30,564 nucleotides of DNA from CAZRUA01 sp964603125 (GCA_964603125.1 CAZRUA010000035.1:1-30564), one strand, 5' to 3'; shown: positions 1 to 6,859, counted from the stretch's first letter. Program-made: numbers and translations. Notes: a model not told the origin generated them from the letters alone.

Positions 1-753
1 GATCAACACCACTTATTCCCAACAAATCAAAATGATGTGAATGCTGAAAGAAGTAATTATCCTTTAGGAGTTGTAGTTACTTTACAAGGTTCTTATTTAG
101 GTTGTAAATGGGGATTAGATGCTGCAGGTCACAAAGTATTTGAACCACGTAACGAACACAAAGGTGATGCTGCACGTGCTATTATGTATATGGCAACTTG
201 CTATAACAATCAAAATGATGCATTTGGTACTCCACAAAACTGGAAATTAAAAAACCCAATTAGCGGAACAATTCCTTATGGTCAAGATCAATCAGTATTA
301 AAAATGTGGCATTATCAAGATTTGCCAGATTCTTGGGAAATTGCACGTAATGACTTTTTGGATTCATTACAAGGAAATCGTAATCCATTTATTGATAGTG
401 TTCAATATGCTTGTTATATTGATTTTAGTAACATGACAAAAATTACTGGCGCAACAATTCCTTGTAACACAAGCACTGTAGGTATTGGTGGAGTTGAGTT
501 AAACTATTCATTTAGTTTGTTCCCAAATCCAAGCAACGGTGACTTTGCTATGTTAGTTAATACTGAAGAAAAAGGTCAGTTTAATGTTACAATTACTAAC
601 ACTTTAGGTGAAGTAGTTAAAACACAAAAACAAAACATTAATGTTGGTTACAACTACCTTAATTTTAGTGATTTGAATTTAGCAAAAGGAAGCTATTTTG
701 TTGAGCTTTCAAACGGAGCTAAAAAATCAGTACAAAAATTAATTGTACAATAA
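1..753 (+). CDS. Secreted endonuclease I family nuclease with type IX sorting tail (5' truncated)
   Basis: The frame is open from base 1, so the start lies upstream of the window; GTG at 37 is internal and unlikely to be the start. The visible part begins with DQHHLFPT, which resembles the catalytic His region of the endonuclease I (EndA/Vvn, His-Me finger) family. It continues with RSNYPLG, FEPRNEHKGDAARA, YMATCY and RNDFLDSLQGNRNPFIDS, all family hallmarks. Family members cleave DNA non-specifically outside the cell. The last ~80 residues (about base 510 onward, SLFPNPSNGDF ... SYFVELSNG ... KLIVQ) match the type IX secretion C-terminal sorting domain, so the protein is probably exported and surface-attached or released. 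Signal peptide and N-terminal region are not visible. A strong hairpin follows at 771-804. Confidence 0.88.
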   Translation, partial: DQHHLFPTNQNDVNAERSNYPLGVVVTLQGSYLGCKWGLDAAGHKVFEPRNEHKGDAARAIMYMATCYNNQNDAFGTPQNWKLKNPISGTIPYGQDQSVLKMWHYQDLPDSWEIARNDFLDSLQGNRNPFIDSVQYACYIDFSNMTKITGATIPCNTSTVGIGGVELNYSFSLFPNPSNGDFAMLVNTEEKGQFNVTITNTLGEVVKTQKQNINVGYNYLNFSDLNLAKGSYFVELSNGAKKSVQKLIVQ

Positions 754-770
754 TTAAATACTATAAAAGT

Positions 771-804
771 AAAAACCTCCAAGTGAAAGCTTGGAGGTTT
801 TTTT
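771..804. terminator. Bidirectional intrinsic terminator between convergent genes
   Basis: CCTCCAAG (776-783), a 6-nt loop and CTTGGAGG (790-797) form a perfect 8-bp stem. It is flanked by A5 (771-775) and T7 (798-804), so either strand gives a GC-containing hairpin followed by a U tract. It sits between the plus-strand nuclease (stop at 753) and the minus-strand metZ (stop at 828), so it can end both transcripts. Confidence 0.9.
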
Positions 805-827
805 ATGTCTAAAATTTACTAATTGAA

Positions 828-1991
828 TTAACTTAAGGCTTGCAAAATATCATTCAAAATATCTTCCTTATTTTCTAATCCGATAGATACTCTTATTAAA
901 CCCGGTGTAATACCAACAGCTAAGCGTTCTTCTTCACTTAATTTACAATGTGTGGATGAGGCTGGGTGAGTGGCAATAGTTCTAGTATCACCTAAATTCG
1001 GTGATATTTTTACCATTTTAAGTTTATCTAAAGCGGTTTTAGCTTTTTCGTAGCCACCTTTTACATTAAATGTAATTATACCTCCGCCATGTTTCATTTG
1101 TTTTTTAGCCAACTCATAATTAGGATGCGATGGTAAGAAAGGATATTTCACTAAATCAATATTATCATTTCCTTCCAGTTTTTGTGCTACATACAATGCA
1201 TTTTCGCAATGTCTGTCCATACGTAAGGCCAAAGTTTCAAGGCTTTTACTTAATGTCCAAGCATTGTATGGCGAAAGAGATGGTCCTGAAACGCGAGCAA
1301 ACAAATAAATTTCTTTGATTAAATCTTTTCTTCCCACAACTATTCCGCCCAACACTCTGCCTTGACCATCAATGTATTTGGTAGCTGAATGTATAACTAT
1401 ATCAGCACCATATTTAATAGGTTGTTGAAGGTAAGGAGTTGCAAAACAATTATCTACTAATAATAGTATGTTGTGCTTTTTACAAATTTTCCCTAATAAT
1501 TCTAAATCCAATACTTCTATGGCAGGGTTAGTAGGCGTTTCAACATAAATAAGTTTTGTTTCTTTTTTGATTAAATTCTCAATGCTGTCTAATTTATTGG
1601 CGTCAAAGTATGTTGAAGTAATTCCCCATTTAGGAAAATATTTTTGAAATAAGGTGTGTGTTGCACCAAATATAGAAGAACAAGAAAGAACATGGTCGCC
1701 AGCGTTTAATAAAGTAGCTAAGCTTGTAAATATGGCAGCCATTCCAGATGAAGTTGTTATTCCAGCTTCAGCACCTTCTAGTAAACACATTTTATTGATT
1801 AGTTCATCGGTGTTGGGATTGGTATAACGTGAGTAAATGTAATCATCGCTCTCTTCATTAAATGCAGCTTTCATTTCATCAGCCGTATCAAACACAAAAC
1901 TCGATGTTAAGTATAATGGAACTGAATGTTCGTTGTTTTCGCTACGCGCTATTTGGGCTCTTATGGCTTGGGTTTCGAATGATGAACTCAT
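828..1991 (-). CDS. metZ: O-acyl-homoserine sulfhydrylase (Cys/Met metabolism PLP enzyme, MetZ-like)
   Basis: A 387-aa fold-type I PLP enzyme of the Cys/Met metabolism family. Visible signatures are YSRYTNPN (53-60), SSGMAAIF (81-88), YVETPTNP (149-156), the PLP-pocket Asp D180 (LLVDNCFATP), and the Schiff-base lysine K205 in HSATKYIDGQGRVLGG. That last motif is typical of O-succinylhomoserine sulfhydrylases (MetZ) rather than cystathionine beta-lyases. The enzyme should combine an activated homoserine with sulfide to give homocysteine in the cytoplasm. With MetX in the same operon, the in vivo substrate is more likely O-acetylhomoserine. Its ATG overlaps the upstream DUF4395 stop by 4 nt (1988-1991), consistent with translational coupling. 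It is the last gene of the operon, before the hairpin at 771-804. Cystathionine gamma-synthase activity cannot be excluded. Confidence 0.9.
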   Translation of the reverse strand: MSSSFETQAIRAQIARSENNEHSVPLYLTSSFVFDTADEMKAAFNEESDDYIYSRYTNPNTDELINKMCLLEGAEAGITTSSGMAAIFTSLATLLNAGDHVLSCSSIFGATHTLFQKYFPKWGITSTYFDANKLDSIENLIKKETKLIYVETPTNPAIEVLDLELLGKICKKHNILLLVDNCFATPYLQQPIKYGADIVIHSATKYIDGQGRVLGGIVVGRKDLIKEIYLFARVSGPSLSPYNAWTLSKSLETLALRMDRHCENALYVAQKLEGNDNIDLVKYPFLPSHPNYELAKKQMKHGGGIITFNVKGGYEKAKTALDKLKMVKISPNLGDTRTIATHPASSTHCKLSEEERLAVGITPGLIRVSIGLENKEDILNDILQALS

Positions 1992-2422
1992 TTTGAAAAT
2001 TTTAATTGATTAATGAAACTATATAAATAGCATGCAACACATATAGAAAATACACTTTCTAAAACGGCACACACGATTAAGGTACTACTTAATGTGTAAA
2101 ACAAGAAATTTAAATTAAAAATTAAGGTTAAGGTAATTGCTATTGAAAATATAAAACCTACCAAGGCCGCAAATCTTTTTGGAGCAGCATATATAAATTT
2201 CTTAGGTAATTTTAAGCTTTTACTTATAGTAGCACTTAAAATTTTTAGCGGACTATATTTACCCAATGCACTTAATCTTATTAAGAAATCATAACATAAT
2301 ACCAATGATAAAATGTAACTATGTACAAATAAATTGGTAATACCAATAAGGGTTACAAATGCAGCTATAATGCGAATAATCGTTTCGTCGGCTAGTATTT
2401 CGTTGTTTTTGGTGGATGACAT
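1988..2422 (-). CDS. DUF4395 family membrane protein
   Basis: A 144-aa integral membrane protein. The N-terminal DETIIRIIAAFVTLIG, the central YDFLIRLSALGKYSPLK and the later APKRFAALVGFIFSIA match the DUF4395 pattern (DEN-R-AA ... DF-R ... SPL ... PKRFA). Four hydrophobic stretches are visible, near residues 13-30, 31-48, 84-106 and 110-138. The biochemical function of the family is unknown to me. It sits between hom (1-nt gap) and metZ (4-nt overlap), so it is co-translated with homocysteine synthesis genes under a SAM riboswitch. A role linked to sulfur or methionine handling is an inference from position only. Confidence 0.8.
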   Translation of the reverse strand: MSSTKNNEILADETIIRIIAAFVTLIGITNLFVHSYILSLVLCYDFLIRLSALGKYSPLKILSATISKSLKLPKKFIYAAPKRFAALVGFIFSIAITLTLIFNLNFLFYTLSSTLIVCAVLESVFSICVACYLYSFINQLKFSK

Positions 2423-2423
2423 T

Positions 2424-3671
2424 TTAGTTGGCTAATTCAAGTTTTTCTTTTGTTTTTACCGATTGATTTTCTCCTAATTCAATCGTTTCATTTACTAAAG
2501 CAACAAATGATTTGTTCTTTTTTAATAAATCTTGGTGTTTTATTAAATGTGTTAAGTTTATTTTACCTACAACATAATTGTAATTTTTACTTTGGTAAGA
2601 TTGCTCTATAGATTGAAATTGTAGTTTTTCCAAATCAGCTGCCGTGTTGTATCTAAAATATAAATTTACAATGACATCATTTGTGTAACCAGCCGAAGGA
2701 TTTTGAACGTATTTCTTATATTCATATTTATAATCGTATGATAAAGCTGATATATCAGATAATACAGCTGAACCCGTTGGGAAACTTCCTGCGCCTCTGC
2801 CTTGTAAAAATTGTTCGCCTGAGAATTTACCTTTTACGATTACACCATTAAACTCATTATCTACATTAAACAATTGTTTACTATTATTTACAAAGCTTGG
2901 TATAACAATGATGTTAATTTTATTATTAGTCAAGCGAGTTATAACAGGTGTTAATTTAATTTTTGATTCTTTTTCTTTAGCGTAAGTAATATCATCATTA
3001 CTTAAACTTGTTATACCAATATTCAAAACTTCTTCTGGTTTAATAATTACACCAAATGCATGCAAGGCTAAGATGATAGCTTTGAATTTTGGATCAAAAC
3101 CTTCCACATCATTTGTTGGGTCGCTTTCGGCAAAACCCTTTTCTTGTGCACCCTTTAAAGCTTCATCATAACTTAAATTCTCGGCAATTGTTTTTGTAAG
3201 AATATAATTGGTGGTACCGTTAAAAATACCTGATATACCTTCTAAATCTTCATTGTCAAAATATTCCTCTAAAGTTCTGATAATTGGAATACTTCCGCAT
3301 GCAGACGCTTCATATAGTAATGAAGTATTATTCTCTTCTTGCAAGTGTAAAAGCTCTTCCAAATTTTCGGCAAGCATTTTTTTGTTAGCAGTTACAACTT
3401 TTTTTCCTTTTTTTAATGCAGCTGAAACTATTGAGAATGCTTCTTTCGCATCATCTATTAGTTCAACAACTACGTCAATTTCAGGATCGTTTAAAATATC
3501 GTTTTTATCAAACTTTATTAAGTCCTTTGCAATAGTTCTTTCTTTGGTTTTATCCTTTACTACAATTGTTTTAATTGTAGTTTTAAAACCTGTACTGTTG
3601 TTTAGTGCATGGTATAAACCCTGACCAACACATCCGAAGCCAAATAGGCCTATGTTTACAATTTTACTCAT
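2424..3671 (-). CDS. hom: Homoserine dehydrogenase
   Basis: A 415-aa NAD(P)H-dependent oxidoreductase that reduces aspartate semialdehyde to homoserine. The N-terminal Rossmann motif GLFGFGCVGQGL (8-19) binds the nucleotide. VVTANKKML, YEASACGSIPIIRTLEE, SGIFNGTTNYIL and GFAESDPTNDVEGFDPKFKAIILA are the conserved catalytic and substrate-binding segments of the family. GRGAGSFPTGSAVLSDI lies near residues 292-308. The C-terminal ~90 residues do not show an ACT domain that I can recognise, so feedback control, if any, is not of the obvious type. Its ATG overlaps the metX stop by 8 nt. No aspartokinase is fused or adjacent. It supplies the substrate for MetX. Confidence 0.95.
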   Translation of the reverse strand: MSKIVNIGLFGFGCVGQGLYHALNNSTGFKTTIKTIVVKDKTKERTIAKDLIKFDKNDILNDPEIDVVVELIDDAKEAFSIVSAALKKGKKVVTANKKMLAENLEELLHLQEENNTSLLYEASACGSIPIIRTLEEYFDNEDLEGISGIFNGTTNYILTKTIAENLSYDEALKGAQEKGFAESDPTNDVEGFDPKFKAIILALHAFGVIIKPEEVLNIGITSLSNDDITYAKEKESKIKLTPVITRLTNNKINIIVIPSFVNNSKQLFNVDNEFNGVIVKGKFSGEQFLQGRGAGSFPTGSAVLSDISALSYDYKYEYKKYVQNPSAGYTNDVIVNLYFRYNTAADLEKLQFQSIEQSYQSKNYNYVVGKINLTHLIKHQDLLKKNKSFVALVNETIELGENQSVKTKEKLELAN

Positions 3672-4704
3672 TTACAATCTGTTTTTGTTTTAAATTAAAT
3701 GTTTGTTTTATTGTTTTTGCTATTTTTTCAGTTTCAATTAAAAAGCCATCGTGGCCGTAAACTGAATTTACTATTTCGTGCTTTGCATGAGGTATGTGTT
3801 TGGCAATAAACTCTTGCTCATGAATTGGAAATAGAATATCTGTATCTATACTAATAACAAGTGTTTTAGCTTTAATTTGCTTTAGCAGTTTTTCTTCTGA
3901 TAAATCTCTGTCTCTATCTATTTTTTGAGAATCCATCGCTTCTGATAATCTTACATAGGAGTAAGCATTAAAACGATTTACTAGTTTTTCTCCTTGGTAA
4001 CGCTGATAGCTTGCAGCTCGGTAATTAAAATCTTCTTCGTTCTCTCTTTTTTGAGTTTCGCCGTAAGTTGTATAATTACGATAGCTTAATAAAGCTATGC
4101 TACGTGCTGCTCGTAAACCCTTTTTACCACCATCCATTGTATTGGAAAAATAGGTTCTATCAGCTTTTATAGCCAAGCGTTGCGATTCATTAAAGGCAAT
4201 TCCCCAAGGTGAGTGTTTACTATTTGTTGCTAATAAAATGAGGTTTTCAGTTAAAGCCTCTTGTTGTAAACTCCATTCTAAAGCAATTTGCCCACCTTGA
4301 GAACCACCAATAAGTGTATTGATTTTTTCAATGCCTAATTCTAATCTTAAAATATTTAAAACATTAGCCATATCACGAATTGTTACAGTGGGGAAATAGC
4401 TAAAGTATTCTTGTTTTGTATTTGGATTAATACTCAATGGTCCAGTGGTACCGTAGCATGAAGCTAAGTTGTTAGCACATACTATAAAGTACTCTTCTGG
4501 ATTAAATAAATTATCTTCTCCAAATAACCCTTTCCACCAGTCAAAAACATCACTGTTTGCGGTAAGAGCATGGCAAACCCATATTACGTTACTTTTTTGA
4601 GCGTTTAGTTTGCCGTAAGTGTGGTAAGCAATTTCAAGCTCAGGCAGGGATTGGCCATTTTCGAGTACAAACTTGTTTTTATATTTTAATGTTTGAGTAG
4701 CCAT
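3664..4704 (-). CDS. metX: Homoserine O-acetyltransferase
   Basis: A 346-aa alpha/beta-hydrolase-fold acyltransferase. Conserved blocks are WVCHALTAN (42-50), WWKGLFG (56-62), the oxyanion/product segment NNLASCYGTTGPLSINP, the nucleophile elbow GGSQGGQIALEW with S135, and the catalytic His region YGHDGFLIE near residue 318; an acidic triad residue is expected in VISIDTDILFP. It activates homoserine with acetyl-CoA, or possibly succinyl-CoA; the motif set alone does not settle the acyl donor. The usual family elbow is GGSMGGMQ, so Gln replaces the first Met here. The ATG at 4704-4702 comes 3 nt after the stop of the 74-aa gene, and the stop overlaps hom by 8 nt. Confidence 0.94.
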   Translation of the reverse strand: MATQTLKYKNKFVLENGQSLPELEIAYHTYGKLNAQKSNVIWVCHALTANSDVFDWWKGLFGEDNLFNPEEYFIVCANNLASCYGTTGPLSINPNTKQEYFSYFPTVTIRDMANVLNILRLELGIEKINTLIGGSQGGQIALEWSLQQEALTENLILLATNSKHSPWGIAFNESQRLAIKADRTYFSNTMDGGKKGLRAARSIALLSYRNYTTYGETQKRENEEDFNYRAASYQRYQGEKLVNRFNAYSYVRLSEAMDSQKIDRDRDLSEEKLLKQIKAKTLVISIDTDILFPIHEQEFIAKHIPHAKHEIVNSVYGHDGFLIETEKIAKTIKQTFNLKQKQIVNE

Positions 4705-4707
4705 GAT

Positions 4708-4932
4708 TTAGTTATTGAAAATAATTTCGTTGTACACCAATACTTGTCTTTCGTAAGAACTTAAAAGGTTTAAATCACTAACAATTCTTTTATTGTGTGC
4801 ATTTGTATTGTGGCTGTATGAGCCTCCGCGTTTAGCGATTGCGTATTTAGCTTGAAATTCTAAAATTTGTGTATGGTTTTCGTTACCAATTAAGCTTAAT
4901 GTTTTTGTTTGAGTTTTTTTATTTGAGTTCAT
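4708..4932 (-). CDS. Small protein of unknown function upstream of metX
   Basis: A 74-aa ORF with ATG at 4932-4930 and an A-rich upstream stretch, ending 3 nt before the metX ATG. I do not recognise a family. It is hydrophilic and Lys/Asn-rich at the N terminus (MNSNKKTQTKTLSLIG). A central AKRGGSYSHNTNAHNKR segment is rich in Gly, Ser, His and Asn, and the C-terminal half (DLNLLSSYERQVLVYNEI) could form an amphipathic helix. There is no signal peptide, transmembrane segment or Cys. It lies downstream of the terminator at 4992-5017, so it would be expressed only on readthrough and would couple ribosomes into metX. It could be a small regulator, a second leader ORF, or simply a coupling cistron. 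Confidence 0.55.
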   Translation of the reverse strand: MNSNKKTQTKTLSLIGNENHTQILEFQAKYAIAKRGGSYSHNTNAHNKRIVSDLNLLSSYERQVLVYNEIIFNN

Positions 4933-4991
4933 GATGTTAATTTTTTTTTGATTTGTAAATAGAATGAGCGGTTTTTAAATGCAAAAACAGC

Positions 4992-5017
4992 AAAAAAACT
5001 TAGCGGTTTTGCTAAGT
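4992..5017 (-). terminator. Intrinsic terminator in the methionine operon leader
   Basis: On the minus strand ACTTAGC (5017-5011), loop AAAACC (5010-5005) and GCTAAGT (5004-4998) form a perfect 7-bp stem. It runs directly into seven T residues (4998-4992). It lies 34 nt after the leader-peptide stop and 59 nt before the 74-aa ORF, so it would block the whole metX-hom-DUF4395-metZ unit unless disrupted. Confidence 0.8.
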
Positions 5018-5056
5018 ATCGTTTCTAAATAAAATTGAGAAAAGAAATGCTTAGCA
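5011..5056 (-). promoter_or_regulatory. Candidate antiterminator pairing overlapping the leader stop codon
   Basis: The minus-strand arm TGCTAAG (5056-5050) consists of the last Cys codon, the TAA stop and the next base. It is perfectly complementary to CTTAGCA (5016-5010), which contains the 5' arm of the terminator. Formation of this 7-bp helix (33-nt loop) would exclude the terminator stem. The GCTAAG sequence thus occurs twice, once at the leader stop and once as the terminator 3' arm, competing for one CTTAGC. The pairing is seen in the sequence; its use in vivo is inference. Confidence 0.6.
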
Positions 5057-5173
5057 CATGCTGCAACAGCAACACATACAAGCCATCATGAAGATAGAAG
5101 GGATAGAATAATTAATTAAACTCTTAGAGTTTCCTTTGTTTACTTTTTGTTTGTTTGAATCTGTGCGTTTCAT
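5051..5173 (-). CDS. Met/Cys-rich leader peptide, 40 aa (candidate attenuator ORF)
   Basis: ATG at 5173-5171 opens a 40-codon ORF ending in TAA at 5053-5051. The first 28 residues are polar (MKRTDSNKQKVNKGNSKSL...). The last 12 are MMACMCCCCSMC, that is 6 Cys and 4 Met, including four consecutive Cys codons (34-37). A dozen-base A-rich stretch directly precedes the ATG, a good initiation context for Bacteroidota. It begins 12 nt after the P1 stem of the SAM-I riboswitch and ends 34 nt before an intrinsic terminator whose 5' arm is complementary to the last codon and stop. This matches leader peptides that sense tRNA charging, with Cys (and perhaps Met) as the probable signal. A stand-alone metal-binding Cys-rich peptide is the alternative. 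The gene is easily missed because of its size. Confidence 0.72.
   Translation of the reverse strand: MKRTDSNKQKVNKGNSKSLINYSIPSIFMMACMCCCCSMC
5118..5132 (-). repeat. Short hairpin inside the leader ORF
   Basis: AAACTC, a 3-nt loop and GAGTTT form a 6-bp stem within leader codons 14-19. It could act as a polymerase pause site that keeps the ribosome and RNA polymerase in step, as in classical attenuators. It is AT-rich and may be chance. Confidence 0.35.
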
Positions 5174-5185
5174 TTTTTTATTTTT

Positions 5186-5310
5186 AATTTATTTGCCTCT
5201 GCTTTTTCATCAGAGTAGGAGTTGGCACCTGTTTTCCAATCCGTTTCCAGACTTTTAGTTGGTTGCCAGTGGGTCAATGAGCCTATTCTCTCGCCACTTC
5301 TTAATAAATT
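5186..5310 (-). promoter_or_regulatory. SAM-I (S-box) riboswitch
   Basis: Read on the minus strand, the S-box core is present in order: GAAGTGGCGAGAGAATAGGC (5300-5281), then TGACCCACTGGCAACC (5277-5262). A GNRA-capped hairpin follows, CTG-GAAA-CGG (5251-5242). The hallmark GGTGCCAACTCC is at 5229-5218, and a P4 hairpin CTCTG ... CAGAG is at 5215-5197. P1 is a perfect 8-bp AT stem, AATTTATT (5310-5303) with AATAAATT (5193-5186). SAM binding should stabilise P1. No terminator lies between the aptamer and the leader ORF, but P1's 3' strand is 12 nt from the leader ATG, so control of leader translation is plausible. The target is a methionine biosynthesis operon, as expected for this class. Confidence 0.92.
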
Positions 5311-5340
5311 AATTACACACTAGGAATAATTAATCTGGTG

Positions 5341-5373
5341 CAAATTTAAAGTATTTATTTCATTACTTCCAAA
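5341..5373 (-). promoter_or_regulatory. Bacteroidota-type promoter of the riboswitch/met operon
   Basis: On the minus strand a TTTG (-33 element, 5373-5370) is followed after 21 nt by TAAATTTG (5348-5341), an exact match to the TAnnTTTG -7 consensus. It lies about 30 nt upstream of the SAM-I P1 stem, so transcription would start just before the aptamer and after the proC gene. Confidence 0.7.
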
Positions 5374-5451
5374 TTTATTTTAAAATAAATGCAGTTTTGT
5401 CCTATTGATAAGGTTTACAGGACGTCTTTTTTATGAAAATTACTAAGCAAG

Positions 5452-6255
5452 TTATTTATTTGAAAGCTCTTTAGAACGTATTTCCGCATTTTTAATTCCT
5501 TGAATTAAGTTTTCTCCAACTTTAGTGTTTTCAAATGTTGTTAATGCAGCTTCGGTAGTACCGCCTTTTGAGGCAACTGTTTTGATTAAATCATCCAAAC
5601 TTTTGTTCGCATTATTAATCAAATGAAATGATCCTAGCATGGTTTGTTTCACCAAAACGCTAGCAACACCTTCATCCATACCCATTTGTTTAGCTGCTTC
5701 TATCATTGATTTCACGAAGTAAAAGAAGTAGGCTGGTCCGCTTCCGCTTAATGCGGTTACTGTATCAAGCATTTCTTCTTTTTCAAAATAAATGCTTCTT
5801 CCAGTTGTGGAAAGTAATTGCTCAGCCTTCATCAAAACAGAATGGCTAATTGCTTCTTTTGAGGTATAACCTGTTAGCCCCATTCCTATTTCAACAGGGG
5901 AGTTTGGCATTGCTCTTACAATGTTTTTTACTTTTAAGCTTTCTTCAATACGTGCTATTTTAACACCAGCCATTATTGAAATAATAATGGATTCAGGATT
6001 TAAAATTGATTTTAATTCGCCTGATAACTCAGTAAAGTCTTGTGGTTTAACAGCTAAAATGATTACTTCACTCTTTGTGATGGCTTTATCTGTTGGTATA
6101 ACAACTTTACCAATATCTAGTTTTTCTAATTCTAATTTACGTTCTTCGTTCTTCTCAACTAATAATAAATTATCTTTGGTTACAATATTATATTTAGTAA
6201 AGGCTCTTGCATAAACAAGTCCCATATTTCCGCAGCCTACAATTGTTATTTTCAT
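5452..6255 (-). CDS. proC: Pyrroline-5-carboxylate reductase
   Basis: A 267-aa enzyme that reduces 1-pyrroline-5-carboxylate to proline with NAD(P)H in the cytoplasm. The N-terminal GCGNMG (7-12) is the nucleotide-binding glycine motif. VKPQDF, SIMAGV and RAMPNSP follow in the usual positions, and ALSGSGPAYFFYFVKSMIEAA is the ProC signature segment in the helical dimerisation domain. TMLGSFHLI and SKGGTTEAAL close the family pattern. Length is normal. It is the last gene of the minus-strand run that starts with upp, 34 nt after the GmhB-like gene. No clear terminator is visible between it and the met operon promoter at 5341-5373. Confidence 0.95.
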   Translation of the reverse strand: MKITIVGCGNMGLVYARAFTKYNIVTKDNLLLVEKNEERKLELEKLDIGKVVIPTDKAITKSEVIILAVKPQDFTELSGELKSILNPESIIISIMAGVKIARIEESLKVKNIVRAMPNSPVEIGMGLTGYTSKEAISHSVLMKAEQLLSTTGRSIYFEKEEMLDTVTALSGSGPAYFFYFVKSMIEAAKQMGMDEGVASVLVKQTMLGSFHLINNANKSLDDLIKTVASKGGTTEAALTTFENTKVGENLIQGIKNAEIRSKELSNK

Positions 6256-6289
6256 TTCGGGTGAATTATTTTAATGTTATTCTGGTGTG

Positions 6290-6859
6290 TTAGTTTTTAT
6301 CGTTCACTAAATCTAGAGCAAACTCAAGTAGGTTAGCAAAATAAAAATCACACTTTGTCTTATTCTCTTCAAATTTTTTAAGCGAGCCAACAAAAACACT
6401 TGTCATTCCAGCGTTTTTAGCAAACTCCATATCACTTATGCTATCACCAATCATGATAGAAGTAGCAAAATTAATTTCCGGAAAATCTTTTTGTGCTTGT
6501 AATGCCATGCCAATTCCAGGTTTTCTGTTCGGACTGTTTTCTGAGGCTAGGTTAGGAGCAAAGTAACATTTATCGATACGTGCTTTATGGTATTTTAATT
6601 CGTAAAGCATGTTTTGATGCGTAAGTTCTAAATCTTCGCGCGTAAACAATCCTTTACCAATACCTTGTTGATTGGTAACTACAACAATTCTTTTAAAACG
6701 TTTTTCTAGAATTTGTAATGCATCAATAGTTGTGGGCAAAAATTCAAAATCAGTCCAATTGCGCACATAATCATCTATAATCTGCTTGTTTATTACACCA
6801 TCACGGTCTAAAAACAAAGTCCAGTTTGGATTAATATTTAAATCTTTTAAACTCTTCAT
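6290..6859 (-). CDS. HAD family phosphatase, GmhB/histidinol-phosphatase type
   Basis: A 189-aa HAD hydrolase. The catalytic motif is LFLDRDGVINK with D18 and D20; VVTNQQGIGKG (60-70) is motif II with its flanking loop, RKPG (112-115) supplies the motif III Lys, and IMIGDSISDM holds the acidic pair D139/D143. This arrangement is that of D-glycero-D-manno-heptose bisphosphate 7-phosphatase (GmhB) and related phosphatases. In typical GmhB a Cys/His zinc loop precedes RKPG. Here the segment is CYFAPNLASENSPN with a single Cys, so the zinc site appears lost and the exact substrate is uncertain. The start overlaps the upstream nucleotidyltransferase by 29 nt, so the two probably act in the same nucleotide-sugar pathway, for instance GDP- or ADP-heptose synthesis. 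Confidence 0.8.
   Translation of the reverse strand: MKSLKDLNINPNWTLFLDRDGVINKQIIDDYVRNWTDFEFLPTTIDALQILEKRFKRIVVVTNQQGIGKGLFTREDLELTHQNMLYELKYHKARIDKCYFAPNLASENSPNRKPGIGMALQAQKDFPEINFATSIMIGDSISDMEFAKNAGMTSVFVGSLKKFEENKTKCDFYFANLLEFALDLVNDKN

Noticed and set aside
3208..3624. 138-codon open frame on the plus strand
   Set aside because: It is antisense to the well-supported hom gene and has the low-complexity Ser/Phe composition expected from the reverse strand.
5394..5431. Possible plus-strand terminator (GTCCT ... AGGAC then T-rich)
   Set aside because: Only a 5-bp stem with a long loop, and no plus-strand gene upstream for it to serve.
5969..5996. Inverted repeat CCATTATT ... AATAATGG
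   Set aside because: It lies inside proC coding sequence, is AT-rich and short, and has no T tract in a useful place; probably chance.
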